Assembly: GCA_022822245.1 (NCBI GenBank)
Contig: JAJECB010000452.1
Span: 1 to 13,900 of the forward strand
DNA length: 13,900 nucleotides
From: Gammaproteobacteria bacterium
GTDB lineage: Bacteria > Pseudomonadota > Gammaproteobacteria > HK1
Reading direction: 5' to 3'
In this document: piece after piece, positions 1 to 7,035 of the stretch
Position numbering within the stretch: position 1 is the first letter of the stretch
Layout: each line of letters starts with the position of its first letter
Notes under the pieces: model-generated
What the model saw: only the letters and a program-made list of their open reading frames with translations
Told to the model about the DNA's origin: nothing
Database searches by the model: none
Position numbers and translations under genes: made by a program

Positions 1-1
1 C

Positions 2-580
2 GAGCGGCATTTCCTGAACGCGGCGGACCTTGCGGGCGAAAGGAAGGAGCTGGTGGCCGAGGCCCGGCTCGGGGCGGGCCGGGTCGCGCTCGCACGAGGC
101 GACTATGGCAAGGCCCGGCGGATCTTCGAGGCCGCGCGTGATCCGGCCCGGGACACGCCGGTGGCGCCCTGGATCCTGAACGGGCTCGCGGTGGCCGCCT
201 CGATGGACGGCGACTACGAGGCGGCCGATGCGCACTACGCCGAAGCGCTTCGGATCTCGCCGGAGAACCCGCGTATCGTCGCGAACCACGTGCGCACGCT
301 GCTCGGGGCGGGCAAGGTCGCCGACGCGGCGCGGATGCACGCGGCCCGTCCCGGGTCTTTCTGGAAGGACGAGGACGGCGCCACCCTCTCGCGCCTGATT
401 GAAGAGGCCAAGCGGAAGATGGCGCTCGCGCGGGCTGCCGCCTCGGGCGGCGACTCTCCGGCTTCCCGCGCGCCCGCTCCTTCGCCCGGGCGTTCCCGGC
501 CGGAGTTCCGCGAGGTCGTGGATTCCGCTGAACCCCGCCCACCGCCCCCGAACCACGCGCACCCGCTCTCCGACGTATAG
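2..580 (+). CDS. tadD: TadD-like TPR protein, 5' end outside window
   Basis: This is the C-terminal part of a tetratricopeptide-repeat protein; the frame is open to the left edge, so the true start is upstream (GTG at 53 is only an internal candidate). TPR-type helices are visible: ARGDYGKARRIFEAA, then WILNGLAVAASMDGDYEAA, then AEALRISPENPRIVANHV. The phrase around LNGLAV followed by a Tyr/Ala/Leu-Pro repeat resembles TadD, the outer-membrane TPR lipoprotein of Tad pilus loci. After the TPRs come a basic helix (IEEAKRKMALARAAA) and a Pro/Ser-rich tail that looks like a linker. The frame ends at TAG 578-580, yet the same frame stays open after it and runs straight into the secretin, so the two may once have been, or still are, a single protein. 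The TPR nature is secure; the TadD assignment rests on context and similarity by eye. Confidence 0.75.
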   Translation, partial: ERHFLNAADLAGERKELVAEARLGAGRVALARGDYGKARRIFEAARDPARDTPVAPWILNGLAVAASMDGDYEAADAHYAEALRISPENPRIVANHVRTLLGAGKVADAARMHAARPGSFWKDEDGATLSRLIEEAKRKMALARAAASGGDSPASRAPAPSPGRSRPEFREVVDSAEPRPPPPNHAHPLSDV

Positions 581-640
581 CGGTCGCCCAGCGGGCCCGC
601 GGTCGACGCGCCGCTCGCGCCTCCCGATCCGTCCGAGCTC

Positions 641-2170
641 GTGCTCCGCATCGCGGACTGGCCGGGCCCGATCACCCCGCCCGCCCTGAACGGCCAGTAC
701 CGGCACGCCTCGTATTGGCCGGCGGACCCCGTCACGCCGTCGCCGGGGCCGCATCCGTCCGAACGCCCCGCGTCGGTGCCCGCCGAGGAACCGCTGCCGC
801 CGGAGGCAGAGACGGCGAAAGATCCATCGCTGGCAGAACCATCACCGGCAGAGCCATCGGTGGCGGAGGCAGAGGCGGCGGAAGAACCATTTCCGGCGGC
901 AATCGACGAAACGACGATCGGGGCCGGGGTCCCCGAACCTCCGCCTCCCGAGACCCTGAGCCTCAACGTCGGACAGAGCCACCGCCTGCTCCTCGAGCGC
1001 GAGGCCACCGCGGTCTCCGTCGCCGCGCCGGAGATCGCGGACGTCCAGCTCCTCTCCCCGACCGTGCTCTACATCATCGGGAGGGGCGTCGGCCGGACGT
1101 CCGTCTCCATCCTGGCCGGAGACGACTGGAACGAGGAGCACCTCGTCTCGGTCGGCCTCGACCTCGCGCCCCTACGGGCGGCGCTCGGAGTCGTACCCGA
1201 TCTCGACGGCGTACGGGTGCTGCCCAACGCGCGGGGGGCCACCCTCGGCGGGGAGGTCGTTTCCGCGGAGGCGGCCGACCGCGCGCTCCGGATCGCCACC
1301 GCCACCCTCCCGGAGGGTGTGCCCATCGAGAACGAGCTCCGGATCGCCGGGCCGCAGCAGGTCAACCTCGAGGTCCAGATCGCGGAGGTCAACCGCTCGG
1401 TCACCGAGAACCTCGGGGTGAGCTGGGAGGCGTTCCAGGGCCGCGGGCAGAACGCGCTCGGCGTTCGCATCGGGCGCCTAGTGACGTCTTCGACGCTCGA
1501 GCTCAGCAACGCTCCGTTCGGTTTCTCGCCGCTCCTCGTCGAGGAGAGCGTGGCCCCGTCCCTGGCCTTCGGCCGGCAGACCGCGAGCGGCCGCATCGGG
1601 GCCATGATCGACGCGCTCTCGACGGCGGGGCTCGCGAACGTGCTGGCCCGTCCGAACGTGACGGCGATTTCCGGGGAGTCGGCCTCCTTCTTCTCGGGCG
1701 GCGAGTTTCCGCTCCCCTCGGGCTTCGACGCTGGCGTGCTCACGTTCGAGTACAAGAAATACGGGGTCCTGCTCGACTTCGTCCCGACCGTGGTGGACTC
1801 GGGCCGGATCGTCCTCACGGTGCGTCCCGAGGTCTCCGAGCCTTCCCTCACCCGGTCGATCGCCATCACCGAGGGCGTCAACGTCCCGGTCATCAACGTC
1901 CGCCGGGCGGAGACGACGGTCGAGGTCGCGGACGGCGAGTCGATCGTGATCGCGGGACTGTTCCGAAACGCCTCGAACACCGTCGAGGCCGGCGTGCCGG
2001 GGCTCAAGGACGTGCCGCTCCTCGGCGCCCTGTTCGGCAAGTCCACGACGCGGTCCGACGAGCTCGAGCTCATCGTGATCGTCACCGCGCGATTGGTGCA
2101 CGCCATCGCCGCGCGCGACGACACCTTGGCGCCCCCGGCCGACCGGCGGGCGAGCGGATTCCGCTACTGA
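641..2170 (+). CDS. rcpA: Tad pilus outer-membrane secretin (RcpA/CpaC family)
   Basis: Forms the outer-membrane ring through which the Flp pilus leaves the cell. Residues 1-103 are a Pro/Ala/Glu-rich low-complexity stretch. Residues 104-175 match the pilus-assembly N-terminal domain (LSLNVGQSHRLLL, then IADVQLLSPTVLYIIGRGVG). A BON-like segment follows (about 188-235). The secretin core spans about 320-487, with LARPNVTAISGESASFFSGG, YGVLLDFVPTV, VNVRRAETTVEVADGESIVI and the family hallmark VPGLKDVPLLGALF at 452-465. Start: GTG at 641 is the first possible start after the TAG at 578-580. It has no Shine-Dalgarno sequence and no signal peptide, although RcpA/CpaC proteins normally carry one; no hydrophobic leader appears in the other two frames between 540 and 640 either. 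Translation may therefore really begin in the upstream TPR frame. Family assignment is firm; the N-terminus is not. Confidence 0.92.
   Translation: MLRIADWPGPITPPALNGQYRHASYWPADPVTPSPGPHPSERPASVPAEEPLPPEAETAKDPSLAEPSPAEPSVAEAEAAEEPFPAAIDETTIGAGVPEPPPPETLSLNVGQSHRLLLEREATAVSVAAPEIADVQLLSPTVLYIIGRGVGRTSVSILAGDDWNEEHLVSVGLDLAPLRAALGVVPDLDGVRVLPNARGATLGGEVVSAEAADRALRIATATLPEGVPIENELRIAGPQQVNLEVQIAEVNRSVTENLGVSWEAFQGRGQNALGVRIGRLVTSSTLELSNAPFGFSPLLVEESVAPSLAFGRQTASGRIGAMIDALSTAGLANVLARPNVTAISGESASFFSGGEFPLPSGFDAGVLTFEYKKYGVLLDFVPTVVDSGRIVLTVRPEVSEPSLTRSIAITEGVNVPVINVRRAETTVEVADGESIVIAGLFRNASNTVEAGVPGLKDVPLLGALFGKSTTRSDELELIVIVTARLVHAIAARDDTLAPPADRRASGFRY
824..883 (+). repeat. 15-bp tandem repeat in secretin linker
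   Basis: Three similar 15-base units beginning at 824, 839 and 854 (pattern ccatcNSYggcRgaR) encode PSLAE, PSPAE and PSVAE. A fourth, more diverged unit (869-883) encodes AEAAE. They lie in the low-complexity region ahead of the pilus N-terminal domain and use more A-ending codons than the surrounding gene. They probably act as a flexible, length-variable spacer. Confidence 0.75.
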
Positions 2171-2228
2171 GCGCGCGCAGCGGTTCCGAACGACGGCCAT
2201 TCCGCCCCACGAAGCCTCCGGATCGAGA

Positions 2229-4856
2229 ATGCACGGGATGAATTACTTCAAGGCCGTAGTCCAGGCTTGCCTTGTCCTCACGCTCGCCGCTTGTGGTGGA
2301 AGTCATCTTTCCGTCGAGCTTCCGGGGGGGAGGCGGACGCTCACTCTTGATTTTCCTCCGGGGCAAGCGATGGAGCATCGGCTCCCATTCAGAATCTCCG
2401 GCGGGGTCCCTCCCTATGAGTCGAGCATCGAAGGGTGTCCCGACTGGGTGAGCTTGTTTCCCGATCAGGGAGTCCTTGCCGGCACGGCCCCCGTCGCCGA
2501 AAGAGGCAAGACTTTCTTCTGCACTTACCGCGTTACCGAATCCGATCCCGGATTTCGGCCACAAAGAAGCGTGACTTATGGGCTTCGCCTTGCCGTCGGA
2601 TCTTTGCCCGACAGGCTCTCACTCCCCGACCCGGGCAAGGTGAGCCTTTCGGTCGGGACGTTCGACAGCGAGGTGCTGCCGGCCGCCACGGGCGGCGTCC
2701 AGCCGTACACGTACTCGTTCACCTGCGCCGGAGGGGCGCTGCCGTCGGGGATGGGCTTCGCTCCGCAGACCCGCACGTTCGCCGGCACCCCCGATGCTCC
2801 CTTCCGCGACTCGTGCACTTATGCTGCCACGGACAGCTCGCAGCCCGCGGAGACGGTCTCGAAAGCCGTCGAGGTCGAGGTGACGGTTCCCGTAACCCGG
2901 ACGCTGATGTTTGTTGAAATGTACGTCGTGCCGGGGAACGTACTGCGCCTCAGGGTGGGCGAGCGCGCCAGGATCACGTTCAAAGAAGCAATCGGGGGAG
3001 TGCCGCCGCACACCTATGAACTCCATTGCCCGGACCCTGTTCCCATCTCTGACCCTGAGAACCCCACCCGCCTTCTCCCTCCAGGTTTGGGGTTCAGTCC
3101 GCAAACCCGGGTTCTGTCCGGCACACCCGAGATGGCCTATGGAGGTCCGGACTGCACCTACCAGGTGATCGACAGCGACACCCCACCAGCCACGGACGCG
3201 CGAAGCATCGCGCTCATCGTCGATCCAGAACGCGCAAAATGGCGGTTCACCTCACGATCCCTTGCGCAGATGGATCGTCTTTTGAACCGCAATAACGATG
3301 CGGATCCACAGTTGGTTCTCGAGCTGCCTGAAGCGATGGTCGAAGCGGAACCGCAGCCGGAAAACGCCGTTCCTGTCTACAAGTGGCTGCCCGACAAATC
3401 CTCGCCGCTGAAGTTCGACCCGGACCCGCCCCGGCTGGAATACGTACATCCCAGCTCCGCCGCCGATCCTCCGCTCGGCACTACGTCCACGTACCGTTAT
3501 CAGGTCCTCTTCGGCGACACGGTCGAGGATACGCTGTGCGTCGATGTCAATTTCCGCGACGAAGATGAAGACGATGACGCGGACCGGCTAATTGCGTCCG
3601 TCCGGATACGTGACGATGCGTACTACGACGGCGAGGAGCATCGCTGTCCGCCCTCCCCCCTGCAGCCGTCATCCGCGTCACGCGCCGCCCCGTCCAACCC
3701 GGTGCACACGGCGCTGGCACCCATACATGCACGACGCGCCGTCGATGTCGCCCATGCCGCGGTTCGGGACCGTGTTCGCGGCTGGTCGCCCGGGGCTCCA
3801 CGCATGCTCTCCGCGATCATCCCCGCAGTCGGCATCGGCTCCTTGTCCGGGCAGAGCGGAGGCTTCGATTACACCGGCTCGAGCGAATCCGTGAGCGCTG
3901 GCGTCGAGCTGGGAGCCGGCTCCTGGCAGGCGGGCCTGATCGGGTCGTTCACGCGCACCGATCTCCATTACCGTGCCAAGGCGAGCCTCGCCGCGCATGG
4001 TTACCGCGGCGGGGAACACGACACCGAGATTCTCTCCGTGCATCCGTTCGCCGCGTGGCACGCCGCATCGGGCGGACATCTTTGGGCGACGCTCGGCGCT
4101 GGAATGGGCGACTTGCGTCACCGCGACGACCTTGGCTTCCCGTCGTGGTCGCGTTCCGACGTGCGCCTTCGCGCTTGGTCCGCAGGCGCCTCCGTTCCCG
4201 TCGCCGACGTGCTGGCCGGAGAGCTTCAGGCCGAGGCCGGCATCGAGTCCTTCGCCTTCGAGATCGAGGGCGGCGGCCGGATCTCCCCCTCACTGCCCAC
4301 GATGCACGGCCGCGATTATCGTGCCGGCTTGGCGTGGAGCGCGCCGGTTCGCGGCGCACCCTCGGTGTCGATGGCCTACCGGCACCGGACGGGCGATGGA
4401 CCCGAGGGTGGACAACTGGAAGCGAAGGGCTCCGTTTCCGTCGAGGGCGTTTTCGATCCGCGCCTGACTCTGATTGGAAGCGCGGAGGGCTCGTTCGGCG
4501 TTGGCGAGTACGAGCACGATTCCTGGGGCCTGTCCGGGGGTGTCCGTTTCTCCCCGGGCGAGTCTCGTCGCGGCTTCGGGCTGGAGCTCGACACCCGTCT
4601 CGTGCCCGCCGGCGAGGGGGGATCGGTCGATGTGGGTATGCGCGGCGAGGCCGGATACGGCCTGCGGGGTTGGCCCGTCCTTGGAACGCTGAGGCCCCAT
4701 GTCGGCCTGATACGATATTCGGGCGACGGCTCCCTCCGGCGAAGCTTGGGCGTCGATCTTCGCGACACGCCGAACTCGCGGATCAAGCTCGAACTCTACG
4801 ACCGGACCCGCGACGGATTGCGTGCGCTGAAGTTCACTCTTGATCACCGTTTCTGA
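2229..4856 (+). CDS. lipoprotein with three Ig-like repeats and autotransporter-type beta-barrel
   Basis: 875 residues. The N-terminus is a lipoprotein signal: a hydrophobic run, then lipobox LAAC with Cys22. Three Ig-like repeats of the putative-Ig (He_PIG) type follow at about 35-122, 128-219 and 228-332. Each has GGV(P/Q)P(Y/H), a GTP or GTA turn and a CTY strand; repeats 2 and 3 share GF(A/S)PQTR. Each repeat has one cysteine pair (70/98, 166/196, 267/309). A fourth, different domain (about 335-475) has Cys437 and Cys473 and an acidic DEDEDDD run. From about 505 to the end the protein has alternating amphipathic strands without cysteine and finishes in Phe, as outer-membrane barrels do. 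It lies 58 bases after the secretin and 32 before the next gene, apparently in the same transcription unit, but is not a known tad gene. It may be a surface adhesin. Its first kilobase looks richer in A/T than its neighbours. ATG 2229 is chosen; ATG 2238 also fits, and neither has a strong ribosome binding site. Function is inferred. Confidence 0.8.
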   Translation: MHGMNYFKAVVQACLVLTLAACGGSHLSVELPGGRRTLTLDFPPGQAMEHRLPFRISGGVPPYESSIEGCPDWVSLFPDQGVLAGTAPVAERGKTFFCTYRVTESDPGFRPQRSVTYGLRLAVGSLPDRLSLPDPGKVSLSVGTFDSEVLPAATGGVQPYTYSFTCAGGALPSGMGFAPQTRTFAGTPDAPFRDSCTYAATDSSQPAETVSKAVEVEVTVPVTRTLMFVEMYVVPGNVLRLRVGERARITFKEAIGGVPPHTYELHCPDPVPISDPENPTRLLPPGLGFSPQTRVLSGTPEMAYGGPDCTYQVIDSDTPPATDARSIALIVDPERAKWRFTSRSLAQMDRLLNRNNDADPQLVLELPEAMVEAEPQPENAVPVYKWLPDKSSPLKFDPDPPRLEYVHPSSAADPPLGTTSTYRYQVLFGDTVEDTLCVDVNFRDEDEDDDADRLIASVRIRDDAYYDGEEHRCPPSPLQPSSASRAAPSNPVHTALAPIHARRAVDVAHAAVRDRVRGWSPGAPRMLSAIIPAVGIGSLSGQSGGFDYTGSSESVSAGVELGAGSWQAGLIGSFTRTDLHYRAKASLAAHGYRGGEHDTEILSVHPFAAWHAASGGHLWATLGAGMGDLRHRDDLGFPSWSRSDVRLRAWSAGASVPVADVLAGELQAEAGIESFAFEIEGGGRISPSLPTMHGRDYRAGLAWSAPVRGAPSVSMAYRHRTGDGPEGGQLEAKGSVSVEGVFDPRLTLIGSAEGSFGVGEYEHDSWGLSGGVRFSPGESRRGFGLELDTRLVPAGEGGSVDVGMRGEAGYGLRGWPVLGTLRPHVGLIRYSGDGSLRRSLGVDLRDTPNSRIKLELYDRTRDGLRALKFTLDHRF

Positions 4857-4880
4857 CTCTGGGGCGTGGGCTTCGCGTAC

Positions 4881-4886
4881 AGGAGG
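4881..4886 (+). promoter_or_regulatory. strong Shine-Dalgarno site before the small lipoprotein
   Basis: AGGAGG lies two bases before ATG 4889 and five before ATG 4892. The second in-frame ATG has the better spacing. The site argues for starting well upstream of the hydrophobic signal segment, giving an unusually long n-region. Confidence 0.7.
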
Positions 4887-4888
4887 AG

Positions 4889-5431
4889 ATGATGACCGAT
4901 CCCCGCTTCCCTGCTCCTCCGCGCGGCCGGGAGCGACCTGGCCGCCGAACGACGATGAGGACCCCCGCGATGCGACGCGAGCGTTCCGTTCCGAGCCTCG
5001 ATTCCCGCCTCCTGCGGTCATGCGCGGTGGCGGTCGCTCTGCTGTTGGCGGCGGGCTGCACGCGTCCCCTTGCTCATCAGCACGAGTTCTTCGCGCCACG
5101 GAGCGGGGTGGCCGCGCTCGCCACCGTCAAGACCGGCCATGCGATAAGCCACCACCGGAGCCTGCAGGCGGTGCAGCACGCATGCGATTCCCCGGCGCTC
5201 GCGGACGCCTCCGGCCCGAGCCCGGAACGCCCGGGTTCGGAACCGGGTCCGGACCCGGGATACTCCTCCGCGCTCCGCGCGCTGGCCGACGTCTGCGCGG
5301 GCACGGTGGCCAGGACCGGCTCGGTCGCCGCCCGTGGTGCCGCCGCGAACGCGTTCCGCCGGTGGCAGGAAGACCAGGTTCGCGAGCTTCCCTCCCCGTC
5401 CGAGACGGCCTCCTCCGCGGGCGGCGGCTGA
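4889..5431 (+). CDS. small Tad-locus lipoprotein, unrecognised
   Basis: 180 residues from ATG 4889 (179 from ATG 4892). A basic N-terminus leads to a hydrophobic run and the lipobox LAAGC with Cys57, so the mature protein is probably a 124-residue lipoprotein. The mature part has HQHEFF, a His-rich KTGHAISHHRSLQAVQ stretch, two more cysteines (99 and 136) around a Pro/Gly-rich loop, and a helix ending FRRWQEDQVREL. Its position between the secretin and TadZ is where CpaD or RcpB is usually found, but I do not see CpaD motifs; it may be a lineage-specific replacement acting as a secretin partner. The n-region before the hydrophobic core is about 40 residues, long for a lipoprotein; ATG 4955 or 4970 would give a normal signal peptide but lack the strong upstream site. 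Lipoprotein nature is secure; role is by position only. Confidence 0.75.
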   Translation: MMTDPRFPAPPRGRERPGRRTTMRTPAMRRERSVPSLDSRLLRSCAVAVALLLAAGCTRPLAHQHEFFAPRSGVAALATVKTGHAISHHRSLQAVQHACDSPALADASGPSPERPGSEPGPDPGYSSALRALADVCAGTVARTGSVAARGAAANAFRRWQEDQVRELPSPSETASSAGGG

Positions 5432-5470
5432 GTCGGTGCATTAGCTCCGCACGCCGAGCGGAACGCCCCC

Positions 5471-6691
5471 GTGAAACTGCCGGCCGGTGCCCTCTTCGCG
5501 CGGGGATTCGCGGCCGACGCCCGAACCGAGCGGGCCCTGCGCGCCGGTCTCGCCGGCCGCGAGGCGAAGGTGCAGCGCGCGCGTTTCAAGGCCGCGCTCC
5601 GGGCCCTCGCCGCCGAAGCGCCCGCGCGGATGGTATTCGTCGATCTCGACGGCATGCCGGAGCCCGGAGCCGCGGCCCGCGAGCTGGTCGCGGTGTGTCC
5701 GATCGGTACCGTCCTGGTCGCGCTCGGCACCGACGACACGGCTCACTTCACCCGGACCCTGCTCGGGCACGGGCTCGCCGATTACCTCGTCAAGCCGATC
5801 TCTCCCGCCGCGGTGCGCGAGGCCTGCGCGGCGGTGTCGGCCGACCTCCCCGATCGCGCCTACGCGGGAAGGGTGGCCACCTTCGCGGGCAGTGCGGGGA
5901 GCGGGGTCTCCACCCTCGTCGCGGCCGTCGCGCGGGCGGTCGCCGGCGCCGGGCGCACCGCCTCGGTGGTGGACCTCGACCCGGACGGCGGTGCGCTCTC
6001 CGCCCTGCTCGGCGCGGAGCCGGCGGGCGATCTGCCGGCGTTGCTGGCCGCCCTCGAGCCGACCTCCCCCGACGCGGCCTCCGCCGGGGCCGACCCCGCC
6101 GAGCGGCCGGCGGTCGGCGCACCGGACGGGTACACCCCGCCCGTCGCCCCCGAGCGGATCGACGCGGTCTCGGCCGCCGCCGGAGACGAGGACGCCATCT
6201 CGTTCGTCGCCTGGCCCGCGGCCGGTGCGGGCGAAGCGGTGCGCGAGCCGCCATCCCCCGCCGCGGTCCTCGCGCTCCTTGAGCACCTCGCCAACCGCTC
6301 GCACGCGGTGCTGGCGACCGGCATCTCCGAGCCGGAGATGCGCGCCGAGCTCATGCAGCACGCCGACGCGCGGGTGCTCCTGTACGAGGCGACCCTGCCG
6401 AGCATCAGCGTGGCGGTCCGCTGCCTCGCGCTCCTCGGGAAGGAGCATTCGACCACCCTCGTGCAGAGCCATCCGCGGATGCGCCGGAGCGCGCTCTCGC
6501 CGGCTCAGATCCGCTACGCCCTCGCGGACCGCCGCCCCGACGTCGTGATCCCCTTCGACCCGGCCCTCCACGCCGCCGCCACCGGCGAGGGGCGCCCTCG
6601 CCCCCCGGGCAAGGGGTACCGCGAAGCGGTCCGCGAAGTGCTGGAGCGGGCGGTCGGAGGAGTCGAGGGGACGCCCGCCAAGGCGCGCTGA
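5471..6691 (+). CDS. tadZ: TadZ/CpaE-like pilus localisation ATPase
   Basis: 406 residues from GTG 5471, which is preceded only by a weak site. In Tad systems TadZ/CpaE is a cytoplasmic MinD/ParA-superfamily protein that places the assembly machine at the pole. Residues about 1-125 form a receiver-like domain (MVFVDLDG at 54-61, then LADYLVKPIS with Lys108 where receivers keep a conserved lysine). Residues about 133-400 form the ParA-like domain: strand and P-loop at 135-149 (VATFAGSAGSGVSTL), then the SVVDLDPDGG strand at 165-174. The P-loop has Val in place of the catalytic lysine, the sort of degeneration known in TadZ/CpaE. An Ala/Pro-rich insert lies at about 195-230. It follows the lipoprotein gene by 39 bases. 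The gene normally next in line, the TadA/CpaF ATPase, is absent; the neighbouring genes run the other way. Confidence 0.85.
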   Translation: MKLPAGALFARGFAADARTERALRAGLAGREAKVQRARFKAALRALAAEAPARMVFVDLDGMPEPGAAARELVAVCPIGTVLVALGTDDTAHFTRTLLGHGLADYLVKPISPAAVREACAAVSADLPDRAYAGRVATFAGSAGSGVSTLVAAVARAVAGAGRTASVVDLDPDGGALSALLGAEPAGDLPALLAALEPTSPDAASAGADPAERPAVGAPDGYTPPVAPERIDAVSAAAGDEDAISFVAWPAAGAGEAVREPPSPAAVLALLEHLANRSHAVLATGISEPEMRAELMQHADARVLLYEATLPSISVAVRCLALLGKEHSTTLVQSHPRMRRSALSPAQIRYALADRRPDVVIPFDPALHAAATGEGRPRPPGKGYREAVREVLERAVGGVEGTPAKAR

Positions 6692-6725
6692 TCACGTCGC
6701 CACGACGACCGCGAAAGGGGCTTGC

Positions 6726-6899
6726 TTACGGCGCTTCCCGTGCTCGCTCGCGGTCGATGAGGAACTTGGCCAGGATGTCCATCGACCCTTCCAGCTTGGC
6801 CATGCGCTCGCGGAGGGCTGCCACATCCCGGTGCAAGTTCCACAGGAACCCGATGACGATGACAAAGCCAACGGCCGTGGTTACGGTCTCGGGGCTCAT
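6726..6899 (-). CDS. 57-residue single-span membrane protein with coiled coil
   Basis: Reads from ATG at 6899 to TAA at 6726-6728. The protein begins MSPETVTTAVGFVIVIGF, giving one membrane span at about 7-21, and continues with a charged helix (RDVAALRERMAKLEGSMDIL) with heptad-like leucines, suited to a coiled coil or oligomer. It ends in a basic, acidic mixed tail. Support for being real: a perfect GGAGG six bases before the ATG, an extended -10 element upstream, and a sensible membrane-plus-coil pattern. Small phage-type XhlA-like proteins have a similar layout in a different order, but I cannot assign a family. It converges on tadZ with a 34-base gap. Function unknown. Confidence 0.75.
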   Translation of the reverse strand: MSPETVTTAVGFVIVIGFLWNLHRDVAALRERMAKLEGSMDILAKFLIDRERAREAP

Positions 6900-6903
6900 C
6901 CGT

Positions 6904-6910
6904 CTCCTCC
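6904..6910 (-). promoter_or_regulatory. Shine-Dalgarno site of the 57-residue protein
   Basis: Reads GGAGGAG on the minus strand, with GGAGG six bases from the ATG at 6899. It is among the strongest sites in the window and is the main reason to accept such a short gene. Confidence 0.75.
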
Positions 6911-6925
6911 GTGATCTGCGTTCTC

Positions 6926-6934
6926 ATCGTATCA
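6926..6934 (-). promoter_or_regulatory. possible extended -10 promoter
   Basis: The minus strand reads TGATACGAT, an extended -10 element (TG, one base, TACGAT), lying 27 bases before the ATG at 6899. No good -35 box lies 16 to 18 bases upstream, which extended -10 promoters can tolerate. It would give the 57-residue gene its own transcript with a leader of about 20 bases. Confidence 0.35.
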
Positions 6935-7035
6935 GATTGCACGCACCAGCTTCATCGCTTGCGCGCCCGTCGCCAGACTGCAATCTCACCGACTTTCGTC
7001 GCGAGGGCGCCGAGACGGCTCGCTGCGACAAGCGG

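Larger units (their letters stand above)
6900..7035. other. gap between amt and the 57-residue gene
   Basis: 136 bases. The end near 6900 carries the ribosome binding site and possible promoter of the small gene. An eight-base inverted repeat (agattgca at 6934-6941, tgcaatct at 6979-6986) brackets 37 bases; it overlaps the possible promoter and could be an operator, or chance. No terminator with a T tract is visible after amt. Confidence 0.4.

Noticed and set aside
715..2241. 508-residue open frame overlapping the secretin
   Set aside because: Arg/Gly-rich translation with no domain; an out-of-frame shadow of the secretin, expected in very GC-rich DNA.
4840..6282. 480-residue open frame over the lipoprotein and tadZ
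   Set aside because: Arg-rich shadow; the two accepted genes explain the region better.
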